Part shown: positions 37,979 to 46,070 of the stretch, in pieces
How the letters are laid out: each line of letters opens with the position of its first letter
Numbering within the stretch: the stretch's first letter is position 1
DNA from: Pleomorphochaeta sp963678575
Lineage (GTDB): Bacteria; Spirochaetota; Spirochaetia; Sphaerochaetales; Sphaerochaetaceae
NCBI GenBank assembly: GCA_963678575.2
Contig: CAXXHV010000002.1
Location: 496,001 to 560,000 of the forward strand
Length of the DNA stretch: 64,000 bases
Direction of reading: 5' to 3'
Program-made: the position numbers and the translations under genes
Notes under the pieces: model-generated
Told to the model about the DNA's origin: nothing
What the model saw: the letters and a program-made list of their open reading frames with translations, nothing else
Database searches by the model: none

Positions 37979-39214
37979 TTGGCAGCAGAAAAAGTGTTGA
38001 TGGGTTTAGATATTGGCTCTGGAACTATTCGTTGTGTAATAGGATCTATTGGCCGAGACGAACAATTTATGGTCGACAGTATTTGTGAGAGAGCCAGTGA
38101 AGGTGTCTTGCACGGTTCAATAATAAACATTGAACAAGCAGTTCGTGCAATAAACAGTGTAATTAATGAGGCCCAATTACTTGCTGGCACTGAAATTACT
38201 GATGTAGTAATTGGTGTTGGTGGAGAATCAATAAAAGGTACCATTAGTCAAGGTGTTGTTGGGATTAGTGATCCTGATCAAGAAATAAAAAAAGATGATG
38301 TTATCAGAAGTATGGAAGTTGCAAAAGCTTTTGAATTACCTTCTGATAGAGAAGTTGTACATTTATTAGTACAAGACTTTAAAATTGATGGAAGATCAGG
38401 AATAAAAGATCCTATTGATATGTTAGGACGAAGACTTGAAACAAAGGTACTAGTTGTAACAGCTAGTTCTATTTTATGTCAAACTCATAGAAAATGTGTC
38501 CAACGTTTAGGTTTAAATGTTAGAAGAACAACCTTAGAAAGCTTAGCTGATGCTGATGTAACGCTCTCTTCAGAAGAAAAAGAAATGGGTACAGTATTAA
38601 TAAATATTGGTGCAGGCACCACTGATATGATTGTTTATAGTAATGGAACACCAATGTATACTGGTGGTGTTAATTTAGGTGGAAACTCTGTAACAGATGA
38701 TATAGCGTTAATTTTTAGTAAACCTAAAGCTGTAGCGGAACAATTAAAAGTAGATTCAGGGCATTCATATGTTCCCTCAGTTTCTATTGATGAATTGTTT
38801 ACAATACCTAGTGTTGGTTCTTTGCCAGCAATCCAAATGCCCAAAAAAGAATTGGCAAAGGTTATTGAAGCAAGAATGGCTGAAATTTTTTCTAGATTAC
38901 AAAATGAATTGCTAACAATACCTAATTTAGGCAATCTAGGTGGTGGTGTTGTTTTAGTTGGTGGAGGAGCTCTTCTTTCAGGAGTAACTGATTTAGCAAG
39001 TGAAATTTTTAGATTACCTTGTAGAGTAGGCTTCCCTGAAGCTTTAGGTGGTTTAGATAGAAATTATATTAATCCACAATATACAACAGTATTAGGCTTG
39101 TTAAAAAGTAATGCTAAAAAACATATTGAGACTTCTTCAGGTAGAAGAAAAAAGAATAAGAAAAATGGATCATTTGGAAATAAATTTTTGAGTTTTTTCA
39201 AATCTTTATTGTAA
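37979..39214 (+). CDS. ftsA: Cell division protein FtsA
   Basis: FtsA is the actin-like ATPase that anchors FtsZ filaments to the membrane. The 411-aa protein has the phosphate-1 loop GLDIGSGTIRCVIG, the 1C domain region, INIGAGTTDMIVY (phosphate-2), GGNSVTDDIA and the adenosine motif VVLVGGGALLSG. A basic linker precedes a C-terminal amphipathic helix (SFGNKFLSFFKSLL) that serves as the membrane anchor. The start is TTG at 37979 with GGAGGG before it, four nt after the ftsQ stop. Followed by ftsZ as usual. Confidence 0.96.
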   Translation: MAAEKVLMGLDIGSGTIRCVIGSIGRDEQFMVDSICERASEGVLHGSIINIEQAVRAINSVINEAQLLAGTEITDVVIGVGGESIKGTISQGVVGISDPDQEIKKDDVIRSMEVAKAFELPSDREVVHLLVQDFKIDGRSGIKDPIDMLGRRLETKVLVVTASSILCQTHRKCVQRLGLNVRRTTLESLADADVTLSSEEKEMGTVLINIGAGTTDMIVYSNGTPMYTGGVNLGGNSVTDDIALIFSKPKAVAEQLKVDSGHSYVPSVSIDELFTIPSVGSLPAIQMPKKELAKVIEARMAEIFSRLQNELLTIPNLGNLGGGVVLVGGGALLSGVTDLASEIFRLPCRVGFPEALGGLDRNYINPQYTTVLGLLKSNAKKHIETSSGRRKKNKKNGSFGNKFLSFFKSLL

Positions 39215-39233
39215 TAATTAAAGGATAGAATTT

Positions 39234-40460
39234 ATGGATGTTGGAATGTTTGAAGTACAAGATATGATTTCAGGAGACCAAGCTGTAGAAACCAATATAA
39301 AAGTTGTTGGAGTTGGTGGCGCAGGTGGGAATGCAATAAATCGTATGATAGCTAGTGGCTTAAAAAAAGTTTCATTTGTTGCAATGAATACAGATATGCA
39401 AGCTTTGCAAAGGTCTAATGCACAAACAAGAATTACTTTAGGAAAGGCATTGACTGAAGGCTTAGGTGCTGGTGGTATTCCTGAAATTGGTGAGAAAGCT
39501 GCTTTAGAAAGTAAAGAAGATATAAAAAGTGAAGTAGAAGATTGTGATATGGTTTTTGTAACCGCGGGAATGGGCGGTGGCACAGGAACTGGAGCAGCTC
39601 CTATTGTTGCCGAAGTTGCAAAATCATCTAATGCATTAACAGTAGCAGTTGTTACAACACCTTTTTCATTTGAAGGGAAAAAGAAATTAGCTCTAGCTCA
39701 ACAGGGAATAGATAAATTAAGAGAACAAGTTGATACTTTAATAATTATTCCAAATCAATACTTATTAAATGTTGTAGAAAATAATACACCAATTAAACAG
39801 GCATTTTTAATGGCTGATGAAGTATTATATATGGGTGTTCAAGGTATTTCTGAATTAATTACTGAACCCGGTGAAATTAATATTGATTTTGCTGATGTTA
39901 GAACAGTTATGAAGGGCAAAGGGGATGCATTAATGGGTATTGGCTTCGGAGAAGGAGCTAATAGAGCTGTAGATGCAGCTAGACAAGCTATTAGTAATCC
40001 TTTATTAGCAAATGCATCAATTAATGGGGCAAAGAGTGTCTTAGTTAATTTAGCTGGTTCTGATTCTTTAACAATTCAAGAATATCAAGATGTAGTAGAA
40101 TTAATAACAGAAAATTGTGCAGAAGATGCTTTAATTATTGCTGGACAATCATTTAATACAGACCTTGGTGATAGAGTTAAAGTTACTGTGGTAGCTACAG
40201 GTTTTGAAAGATCTAGTGATAATGTTGGAGAGCATTTATTTACAGCACAAGGTGATAAATCTAAGAAGGTTGAAGATACCACCACACAAGAAAGTGCAAA
40301 TGAAAATGATGAAAATTCGAATATGTCAACAATAACTGTAAATAGATGGCAAGATTTACAACAAAGGATAGGAACACAAGCAAATGGTGGAGAACCAGAT
40401 GATTATAATATTCCGGCAGTGTTGAGATATCAAAAAAGAAGGGATTCAAATAAAAAATGA
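39234..40460 (+). CDS. ftsZ: Cell division GTPase FtsZ
   Basis: FtsZ is the tubulin-like GTPase of the division ring. The 408-aa protein has VVGVGGAGGNAINRM near residue 24, the tubulin signature GGGTGTGAAP near 114 and the T7 loop NIDFADVRTVM with its catalytic aspartate. A Gln/Asn/Glu-rich disordered linker leads to the C-terminal peptide DDYNIPAVLRYQKRR, which binds FtsA and other partners. Its last bases overlap the xerD start (ATGA), so it is transcribed with the recombinase and hslVU genes. Confidence 0.98.
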   Translation: MDVGMFEVQDMISGDQAVETNIKVVGVGGAGGNAINRMIASGLKKVSFVAMNTDMQALQRSNAQTRITLGKALTEGLGAGGIPEIGEKAALESKEDIKSEVEDCDMVFVTAGMGGGTGTGAAPIVAEVAKSSNALTVAVVTTPFSFEGKKKLALAQQGIDKLREQVDTLIIIPNQYLLNVVENNTPIKQAFLMADEVLYMGVQGISELITEPGEINIDFADVRTVMKGKGDALMGIGFGEGANRAVDAARQAISNPLLANASINGAKSVLVNLAGSDSLTIQEYQDVVELITENCAEDALIIAGQSFNTDLGDRVKVTVVATGFERSSDNVGEHLFTAQGDKSKKVEDTTTQESANENDENSNMSTITVNRWQDLQQRIGTQANGGEPDDYNIPAVLRYQKRRDSNKK

Positions 40461-41332
40461 TAGATAATTCTTTAATTCAAAAAGAATATATTGATTATTT
40501 ACTATATCAAAGACGGTTGCAATATGCGACCGTCGATGTTTATAAAACTGAAGTTAAATATTTTTTAAATTATCTAGAAAAGAATAATTTAAAAATAGAA
40601 AATTTTACTATTGATGATGTTGAGTCCTATTTTTCTTGTAGTAAGGAAGATAGGGCTTTAAGTGCACGTTCCCAAGCAAAAAACTTAAGTTCAATTAGGA
40701 ATTTTTTAAAATTTTTAATAATTAGAAGATATAGAGATGATAACCCTTTAGATGTGTTTGATTCAATCAAAATAAACAAATCTATTCCTGAGGTTGTTAG
40801 TGAAGAAGAAATAAATAGGCTATTAAATTCAATAGAATTAAAGGATGATCTTGCAATAAGAGATTATGCATTATTTGAATTGATTTATAGTTGTGGATTA
40901 AGGGTAAGTGAAGTAATAAATTTGGAATTAAGCAATTATCAAAATGATTTTTTAATTGTTCAAGGAAAAGGGGATAAAATGCGATATATCCCAATTGGTG
41001 ATATAGCAAAAGAAAAGTTAGAATTTTATTTAAATAATGCAAGGCAAAATTTGATAAAGAGAAAAACACAGTATATTTTTTTAGGAAGAAGAGGCAATAA
41101 ACTTACAAGACAAGCAATAAATAAGCGATTAGAACAATATTGTTTTGATTCAAATGTCCACATACATGTTCATACTTTAAGGCATTGTTTTGCAACTCAC
41201 TTACTTAGAGGTGGTGCTGATTTAAGAATTGTGCAGGAGCTATTAGGCCATAGTGATATTCAAACAACTCAAATTTATACTCATATTAATAATAAAGACT
41301 TAGAAGAAACATATAAAAAATATCATAAATAA
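40457..41332 (+). CDS. xerD: Tyrosine recombinase XerD (probable)
   Basis: The 291-aa protein is a complete Xer-type tyrosine recombinase with an N-terminal SAM-like DNA-binding domain and a C-terminal catalytic domain. The active residues are R (CGLRVSEV), K (GKGDKMRYIPI), HxxR (HTLRHCFATHLL), the second H (LGHSDIQTT) and the nucleophile Y (QIYTH). GGADLRIVQELLGHSDIQTTQIYTH resembles XerD more than XerC. With XerC it should resolve chromosome dimers at dif near the division septum. The start overlaps ftsZ by 4 nt. I reject a mobile-element integrase because of the paired Xer gene and the housekeeping context. Confidence 0.88.
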   Translation: MIDNSLIQKEYIDYLLYQRRLQYATVDVYKTEVKYFLNYLEKNNLKIENFTIDDVESYFSCSKEDRALSARSQAKNLSSIRNFLKFLIIRRYRDDNPLDVFDSIKINKSIPEVVSEEEINRLLNSIELKDDLAIRDYALFELIYSCGLRVSEVINLELSNYQNDFLIVQGKGDKMRYIPIGDIAKEKLEFYLNNARQNLIKRKTQYIFLGRRGNKLTRQAINKRLEQYCFDSNVHIHVHTLRHCFATHLLRGGADLRIVQELLGHSDIQTTQIYTHINNKDLEETYKKYHK

Positions 41333-41380
41333 TCTTTATTTTTTTCAAGGCATTTTCATATTTAATTAAGTTAATATAAT

Positions 41381-42145
41381 ATGAATTATGAAAATAAATT
41401 ACTATTATCATTGGTTAATAATTTATCCGAAGCCTCTAAAATAAGATATTTAAACCAAAATCTTTGTTTAAAGGAAATTTTAAATTTACATAAATTATAT
41501 TCAACAAAAAATCTGGAATTTAAATATTCTTTATTTAAAGATTATAAATGTGCCTTTGTTGATGATTTTTTCTATCCTTTAGATTTAAAAAAAGTGACTA
41601 TCCCTCCTTTTCGAATAGCCTCAACATTTGATTTCCCATCTCCTTTTATATATAATATTGGAGTATTAGGTTCTTCAAATTATGTACATGAAGATATTAA
41701 TAAATATAAAAATTTTGGGATTGAATTATCAAAAAATAATTTAGGTTTAATTCTTTGTAATTATAATGGAATATCAAAAGAAATTTCTCAAGGATATTTA
41801 GAAAAGAATAAATCTATTTATTGTCTTATCCCCACAGGATTAAATGTTTTTTCAACTATTGATAACATCATATTCCTTTCTCCCTTTGAGATGGATATAA
41901 AACCTACAAGAAATACTAATTATTTAAATTATGGAATATATGGCTCATTAATCGATGTATTAGTTTTATTTCAATGTGGATTAGGTGATTATTGTAAAGA
42001 TGGTATTACCTCTATAATTGATTCAGGAACAAATTTTTATATTCACAAAAGTGCGACAAAAAATAATAAAATAAATGAAGTTAGTTTTTCACTTTTTAAT
42101 GATGGATGTGAAACTATAAATTCAATATATGATTTATATTTATAA
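41381..42145 (+). CDS. Divergent DprA/Smf-like protein
   Basis: The 254-aa protein shows a worn DprA pattern: YPLDLKKVTIPPFRIAS near residue 58, IGVLGSSNYVHEDINKYKNFGIELSKNN (compare IAIVGSR...YG...A..LA), the nucleotide-like segment LCNYNGISKEISQGYLEKNKSIYCLIPTGLN, and FLSPFEMDIKP. DprA protects incoming single-stranded DNA and loads RecA in transformation, but family members also occur in non-competent cells. Key glycines of the Rossmann fold (G-R-G-I-D) are replaced here (YNGISKE), so activity is doubtful. In Borrelia, as I recall, a smf/dprA gene also lies between ftsZ and hslV. No good Shine-Dalgarno sequence precedes the ATG. Confidence 0.65.
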   Translation: MNYENKLLLSLVNNLSEASKIRYLNQNLCLKEILNLHKLYSTKNLEFKYSLFKDYKCAFVDDFFYPLDLKKVTIPPFRIASTFDFPSPFIYNIGVLGSSNYVHEDINKYKNFGIELSKNNLGLILCNYNGISKEISQGYLEKNKSIYCLIPTGLNVFSTIDNIIFLSPFEMDIKPTRNTNYLNYGIYGSLIDVLVLFQCGLGDYCKDGITSIIDSGTNFYIHKSATKNNKINEVSFSLFNDGCETINSIYDLYL

Positions 42146-42207
42146 TTTATTTATTATTTGAAATATTTCGCTTAAACATGCTATATTTATTGTAATAAAG
42201 GTAATAT

Positions 42208-43116
42208 ATGCAAGTAGAACAAATAATTGATAATTATATTAAATATTTAAAGAATATCAGAAATTTGAGCCAAAAGACTTTAATTAGTTATCAAAAAGAT
42301 ATATTAGAATTTTATAATTTTTTAATAGAAAGAAATATTGATTTTTTTTCAATTCAACAAGATATAGCATTAGAGTATGTAAAATTTCTTAATAAGAAAA
42401 ACTTAAGCAAGAGTACAATATCTAGAAAAATAAGTAGTCAGAGAGGTTTTATTAAATATTGTAGAAAACATAATATTTTATCTAATGATATCTTTAGTTC
42501 AATATCTCAAAGAAGGGGTGAGCGAAAATTACCAACTTTTTTAAGTGAAGATGAAATAGTAGCTCTGCTATCAATAGAGATTACAGATTTTAATTCTCTT
42601 AGAAATAAAGTTTTATATAGTTTATTATATGATACTGGTATGAGAATAAGTGAAGCTCTAAATTTAAGTATAAGAGATATTGATTTAAATAAAAATAATT
42701 TTGTAATATTTGGAAAGGGAAATAAAGAACGAATTGTTTTTTTTACAGATAGAACAAAAAATTTATTAAATGAATATATTAAGGAAAAAACAAAGATACA
42801 AATTGATAAAAAAATCAGAGAAAAATCGATTAGGGATAAATTATTTGTAACAAATTTAGGAAAACCCTTGTCGATTTCCTCTGTTGAGAGTATTTTTGAT
42901 AAACAACGTGTTGATTTTGGTTGGCAAAAGAACTTTAGCCCGCATGTTCTCAGACATACTTATGCAACGCACTTATTAAATAATGGTGCATCTATAAGAA
43001 TGGTTCAACAAATGCTCGGGCATTCAAGTTTATCCACAACTCAAATCTATACACACGTATCACAAAAGAAAATGAGAGATGTTTATTTAAAATCACATCC
43101 TCATGGAAGGAAATAA
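42208..43116 (+). CDS. xerC: Tyrosine recombinase XerC (probable)
   Basis: The 302-aa protein is a second complete Xer recombinase. R (TGMRISEAL), K (GKGNKERIVFF), HxxR (HVLRHTYATHLL), H (LGHSSLSTT) and Y (QIYTH) are all present, with an N-terminal SAM-like domain (NLSQKTLISYQKDILEF). The ending, DVYLKSHPHGRK, resembles XerC proteins. It lies two genes after xerD and directly before hslV, mirroring the codV/xerC-hslVU order of Bacillus. GGTAATAT before the ATG is a modest site. The assignment of C and D between the two copies is by similarity of the last helix and is not certain. Confidence 0.88.
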   Translation: MQVEQIIDNYIKYLKNIRNLSQKTLISYQKDILEFYNFLIERNIDFFSIQQDIALEYVKFLNKKNLSKSTISRKISSQRGFIKYCRKHNILSNDIFSSISQRRGERKLPTFLSEDEIVALLSIEITDFNSLRNKVLYSLLYDTGMRISEALNLSIRDIDLNKNNFVIFGKGNKERIVFFTDRTKNLLNEYIKEKTKIQIDKKIREKSIRDKLFVTNLGKPLSISSVESIFDKQRVDFGWQKNFSPHVLRHTYATHLLNNGASIRMVQQMLGHSSLSTTQIYTHVSQKKMRDVYLKSHPHGRK

Positions 43117-43117
43117 A

Positions 43118-43660
43118 ATGGGATCATTTAAAGGAACAACAATTGTTGCAGTTAGAAAGGGTGGCAAAGTTGCTATCGCAGGTGATGGCCAAGTTACTCA
43201 AGGTAATACTGTATTGAAAGGAAATGCACATAAAATTCGTCATTTGTTTAATGGCAAAGTAATTACAGGTTTTGCAGGAACTACTGCAGATGCTTTTACA
43301 CTTTTTGAATTGTTTGAAAAAAAGTTAAAACAATTTAATGGTGATTTAACAAGAGCCGCTGTAGATTTAGCAAAACAGTGGAGAACTGATAAATCACTAA
43401 GACAATTAGAAGCTATGCTAATAGTTACTGATGGAGATAAGATCTTTTTGATAAATGGCGCTGGGGATGTAGTAGAACCGGAAAATGATGTAATAGGTAT
43501 TGGATCTGGTGGGAATTATGCACTTTCAGCTGCACTAGCATATTTAGATTCAAATGTAGGTTTAGATGCAAAAGAAATAGCTGTAAAAAGTGTTGAAATA
43601 GCAGCTTCTCTTTGTATCTATACAAATAACTCAATTATAGTTGAAGAATTATCAAAATAA
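43118..43660 (+). CDS. hslV: ATP-dependent protease proteolytic subunit HslV
   Basis: HslV is the threonine peptidase core of the HslUV (ClpQY) protease. The sequence TTIVAVRKGGKVAIAGDGQVT is diagnostic, as are GFAGTTADAFTLFE and IGSGGNYALSAALAY. With the ATG at 43118 (AAGGA six nt before) the protein is 180 residues, and six residues (MGSFKG) precede the catalytic threonine, so processing beyond removal of Met is needed. As I recall, Borrelia HslV has a similar MSFKGTT start. It is followed 13 nt later by hslU. Confidence 0.96.
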   Translation: MGSFKGTTIVAVRKGGKVAIAGDGQVTQGNTVLKGNAHKIRHLFNGKVITGFAGTTADAFTLFELFEKKLKQFNGDLTRAAVDLAKQWRTDKSLRQLEAMLIVTDGDKIFLINGAGDVVEPENDVIGIGSGGNYALSAALAYLDSNVGLDAKEIAVKSVEIAASLCIYTNNSIIVEELSK

Positions 43661-43673
43661 ATAAGGAAACGAT

Positions 43674-45032
43674 ATGAACAAAATTCCATTACTAGATGAA
43701 ATGAAACCTTCACAAATTGTTGAAGAGTTAGATAAATATATTATTGGACAAAAACAAGCTAAAAGAACAATAGCTGTTGCAATTAGAAATAGAACAAGAA
43801 GAAAAAGATTACCTGATGAAATTAGGGATGAAGTTTCTCCAAAGAATATGATATTAATTGGACCAACAGGTAGTGGTAAAACAGAATTAGCAAGAAGAAT
43901 TAGTAAATTAAGTAATGCCCCTTTTATAAAAGTAGAAGCAACAAAATTTACTGAAGTTGGTTATGTTGGACGAGATGTCGAGTCTATGGTTAGAGATCTT
44001 ATGGGAATATCTATGCAAATGGTTACGAAAGAAATGAGTGAATCCCATAAAGAAGAAGTAGAGAATAAAGTTGAAGAGAGATTATTAGATTTACTCATTC
44101 CATTAAACAATGTAGCAACTACAGAAATATCTTCTAGTTCAATTGCTGAGAATTCTAAAGCAACAAGAGAAAAGTTTAGACAAATGTTAAAAGATGGTAA
44201 ATTCGAAGATAAAGAAGTAGAAATTGCTGTAAATAATAAAGCAAACATTGGTATTGAAATGGTTGGTGCTACAAGCATGGATGATTTACAAAATGCAATG
44301 AATTCTTTAGGATCTATTTTTCAACAACCTAAAAAAAGAACTTGTTCAATAAAAAGAGCAAGAGACCTTTTAAGAGAAGAAGAAACTCAAAAAATGGTTG
44401 ATCCTGATAAGGCTAAGGATGAAGCTAAAGAACGTGTTGAACAGATGGGAATTATTTTTATTGACGAAGTTGACAAAATAGCTTCTTCAGAAGGTCAAAG
44501 AAATGGTCAAGATGTTTCAAGAGAAGGCGTTCAAAGAGATATTTTACCAATTGTTGAAGGTACCCAAGTAAGCACAAAATGGGGTATTATTGATACAACA
44601 CATATCCTCTTTATTGCAAGTGGAGCTTTTCATGTTTCAAAGCCTAGTGATTTAATTCCAGAACTACAAGGAAGATTCCCATTAAGAGTTGAATTAGAAG
44701 AATTGACAGCTGATGATTTTGAAAGAATTCTTGTTGAACCCAAAAATGCTATAACAATGCAATATCATGAATTATTAAAAACTGAAGGTGTTGATATTGA
44801 ATTTGATCAAGAAGCAATAAGAAAAATTAGTGAAATAGCTTATGAGGTAAATGCAACAAACGAAAATATTGGGGCAAGAAGATTATATACTGTAATGGAA
44901 AAATTACTTGAAGAATTAAGTTTTAGTGCTGATGAATGTAGTGGTCAAACAATAACTATAACTAAGGAATATGTTGATCAAAGACTTTCAGATGTGGTTC
45001 AGGATCAAGATTTATCAAGATTTATATTGTAG
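43674..45032 (+). CDS. hslU: ATP-dependent protease ATPase subunit HslU
   Basis: HslU is the AAA+ unfoldase that feeds substrates to HslV. The 452-aa protein has Walker A GPTGSGKTELARR near residue 61, VGYVGRDVESMVRDL with the pore loop, an inserted I domain, Walker B IIFIDEVDKIA near 262, sensor GAFHVSKPSDLIPELQGRFP and the conserved C-terminal end DLSRFIL that inserts between HslV subunits. Length and motifs are normal. It continues the ftsZ-xer-hslVU transcript. Confidence 0.97.
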   Translation: MNKIPLLDEMKPSQIVEELDKYIIGQKQAKRTIAVAIRNRTRRKRLPDEIRDEVSPKNMILIGPTGSGKTELARRISKLSNAPFIKVEATKFTEVGYVGRDVESMVRDLMGISMQMVTKEMSESHKEEVENKVEERLLDLLIPLNNVATTEISSSSIAENSKATREKFRQMLKDGKFEDKEVEIAVNNKANIGIEMVGATSMDDLQNAMNSLGSIFQQPKKRTCSIKRARDLLREEETQKMVDPDKAKDEAKERVEQMGIIFIDEVDKIASSEGQRNGQDVSREGVQRDILPIVEGTQVSTKWGIIDTTHILFIASGAFHVSKPSDLIPELQGRFPLRVELEELTADDFERILVEPKNAITMQYHELLKTEGVDIEFDQEAIRKISEIAYEVNATNENIGARRLYTVMEKLLEELSFSADECSGQTITITKEYVDQRLSDVVQDQDLSRFIL

Positions 45033-45044
45033 AGGGAGTATCAT

Positions 45045-46070
45045 ATGGAGTTTCTTACTATTGAAGCAAAGGATTATGATCAAGCAATTAAAATTGCAAG
45101 ACAGAGATATGGAGGAGCTGTAAGGATTCATTCATTAACTAATAATCAAGCTTCTTTTGCAAAGAAGAGTTCTTGCACAATTACTTGTTATTTAGTTGAT
45201 GATAAAATTCCTGAAGATAGTGAGATCTCCGATATTGAGAAACCAAAAAGCATTGAGGCTCCTAGTGAAGTAATTTCTAAAATGCGAAAAGTTTTAGAAA
45301 TGAATGATTTTTCATTACCTTTAATTGATTCTGTAATTGGAGATTTAATTTGGGATGATGTAAAAGATATTACAGATATGGAATTAAGTCTTGTAAACAA
45401 TCTAATTGATAGTGCTAAAATTGATAGAGAAAATATGCTAAACCCACCTAAGTTTTTTGTTTTACATGGATCTTCTGCGGTTGGTAAAACTGTATCTTTA
45501 TTAAAATTGTCTTTATTATATTCAACAGATATTGAAGAATCTTCTAGAAGAAAAGTTGCAATTTTGTCTTTAGGTGGTTCCTCGAAATTGAATTCTATAT
45601 GTGAGCTATATGAAATCGATGCTTATCATGTAGGAGACCCAAATGCCTTAAGACAATTTGTTGACTCTGAATCTAATAAATATGATTTAATATTAGTTGA
45701 TATTGGGGATATTGAAAAAGATTTGAAGTTTATGATGTTAGATGTTATTAAAAAAGAGAATATTGGTCATTTCTTATGTATCAATGCGAGATATAAATTA
45801 AGTGAACTAAAACATACATATTATCAATTAAAGGATGAATATGATTTAAGAAGTATCATAGTTACTATGTGTGATGAAGCTTCTTCAGTGGGTAATGTAT
45901 TGTCTTTCTGTAATGAAATTGACATTCCTTTGATATTTTTCAGCAATGGCAAAGAAATTGAAAGTGGTATATATCCTGCTAATAGTTCTTATATAATGAG
46001 TTTATTCCATGGATTCTCAATTGATTTTAAATCAATGTGGGACTCAGCAAATAAAAATTCATTAATATAA
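45045..46070 (+). CDS. FlhF-like SRP-family protein with degenerate GTPase motifs
   Basis: The 341-aa protein has the layout of FlhF: an N-terminal segment (FLTIEAKDYDQAIKIARQRYGGAVRIHSL), a helical N domain and an SRP-type G domain. The P loop survives as GSSAVGKT (near residue 144). The other motifs are lost: DTYRIGA is LGGSSKLN, DTAG is DIGD, and TKLDE is TMCDE, while LSFCNEIDIPLIFFSNGKEI keeps the closing pattern (compare LPVSYITNGQ). FlhF places flagella at the pole and binds GTP as a dimer; this protein may not. No flagellar genes are in the window. It closes the hslVU operon and its stop abuts the convergent PBP gene. Confidence 0.75.
   Translation: MEFLTIEAKDYDQAIKIARQRYGGAVRIHSLTNNQASFAKKSSCTITCYLVDDKIPEDSEISDIEKPKSIEAPSEVISKMRKVLEMNDFSLPLIDSVIGDLIWDDVKDITDMELSLVNNLIDSAKIDRENMLNPPKFFVLHGSSAVGKTVSLLKLSLLYSTDIEESSRRKVAILSLGGSSKLNSICELYEIDAYHVGDPNALRQFVDSESNKYDLILVDIGDIEKDLKFMMLDVIKKENIGHFLCINARYKLSELKHTYYQLKDEYDLRSIIVTMCDEASSVGNVLSFCNEIDIPLIFFSNGKEIESGIYPANSSYIMSLFHGFSIDFKSMWDSANKNSLI

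Noticed and set aside
40457..43116. Tyrosine recombinases as signs of a mobile element
   Set aside because: Both are full Xer-type proteins embedded in a housekeeping operon with overlapping genes; no att-like repeats or cargo genes.
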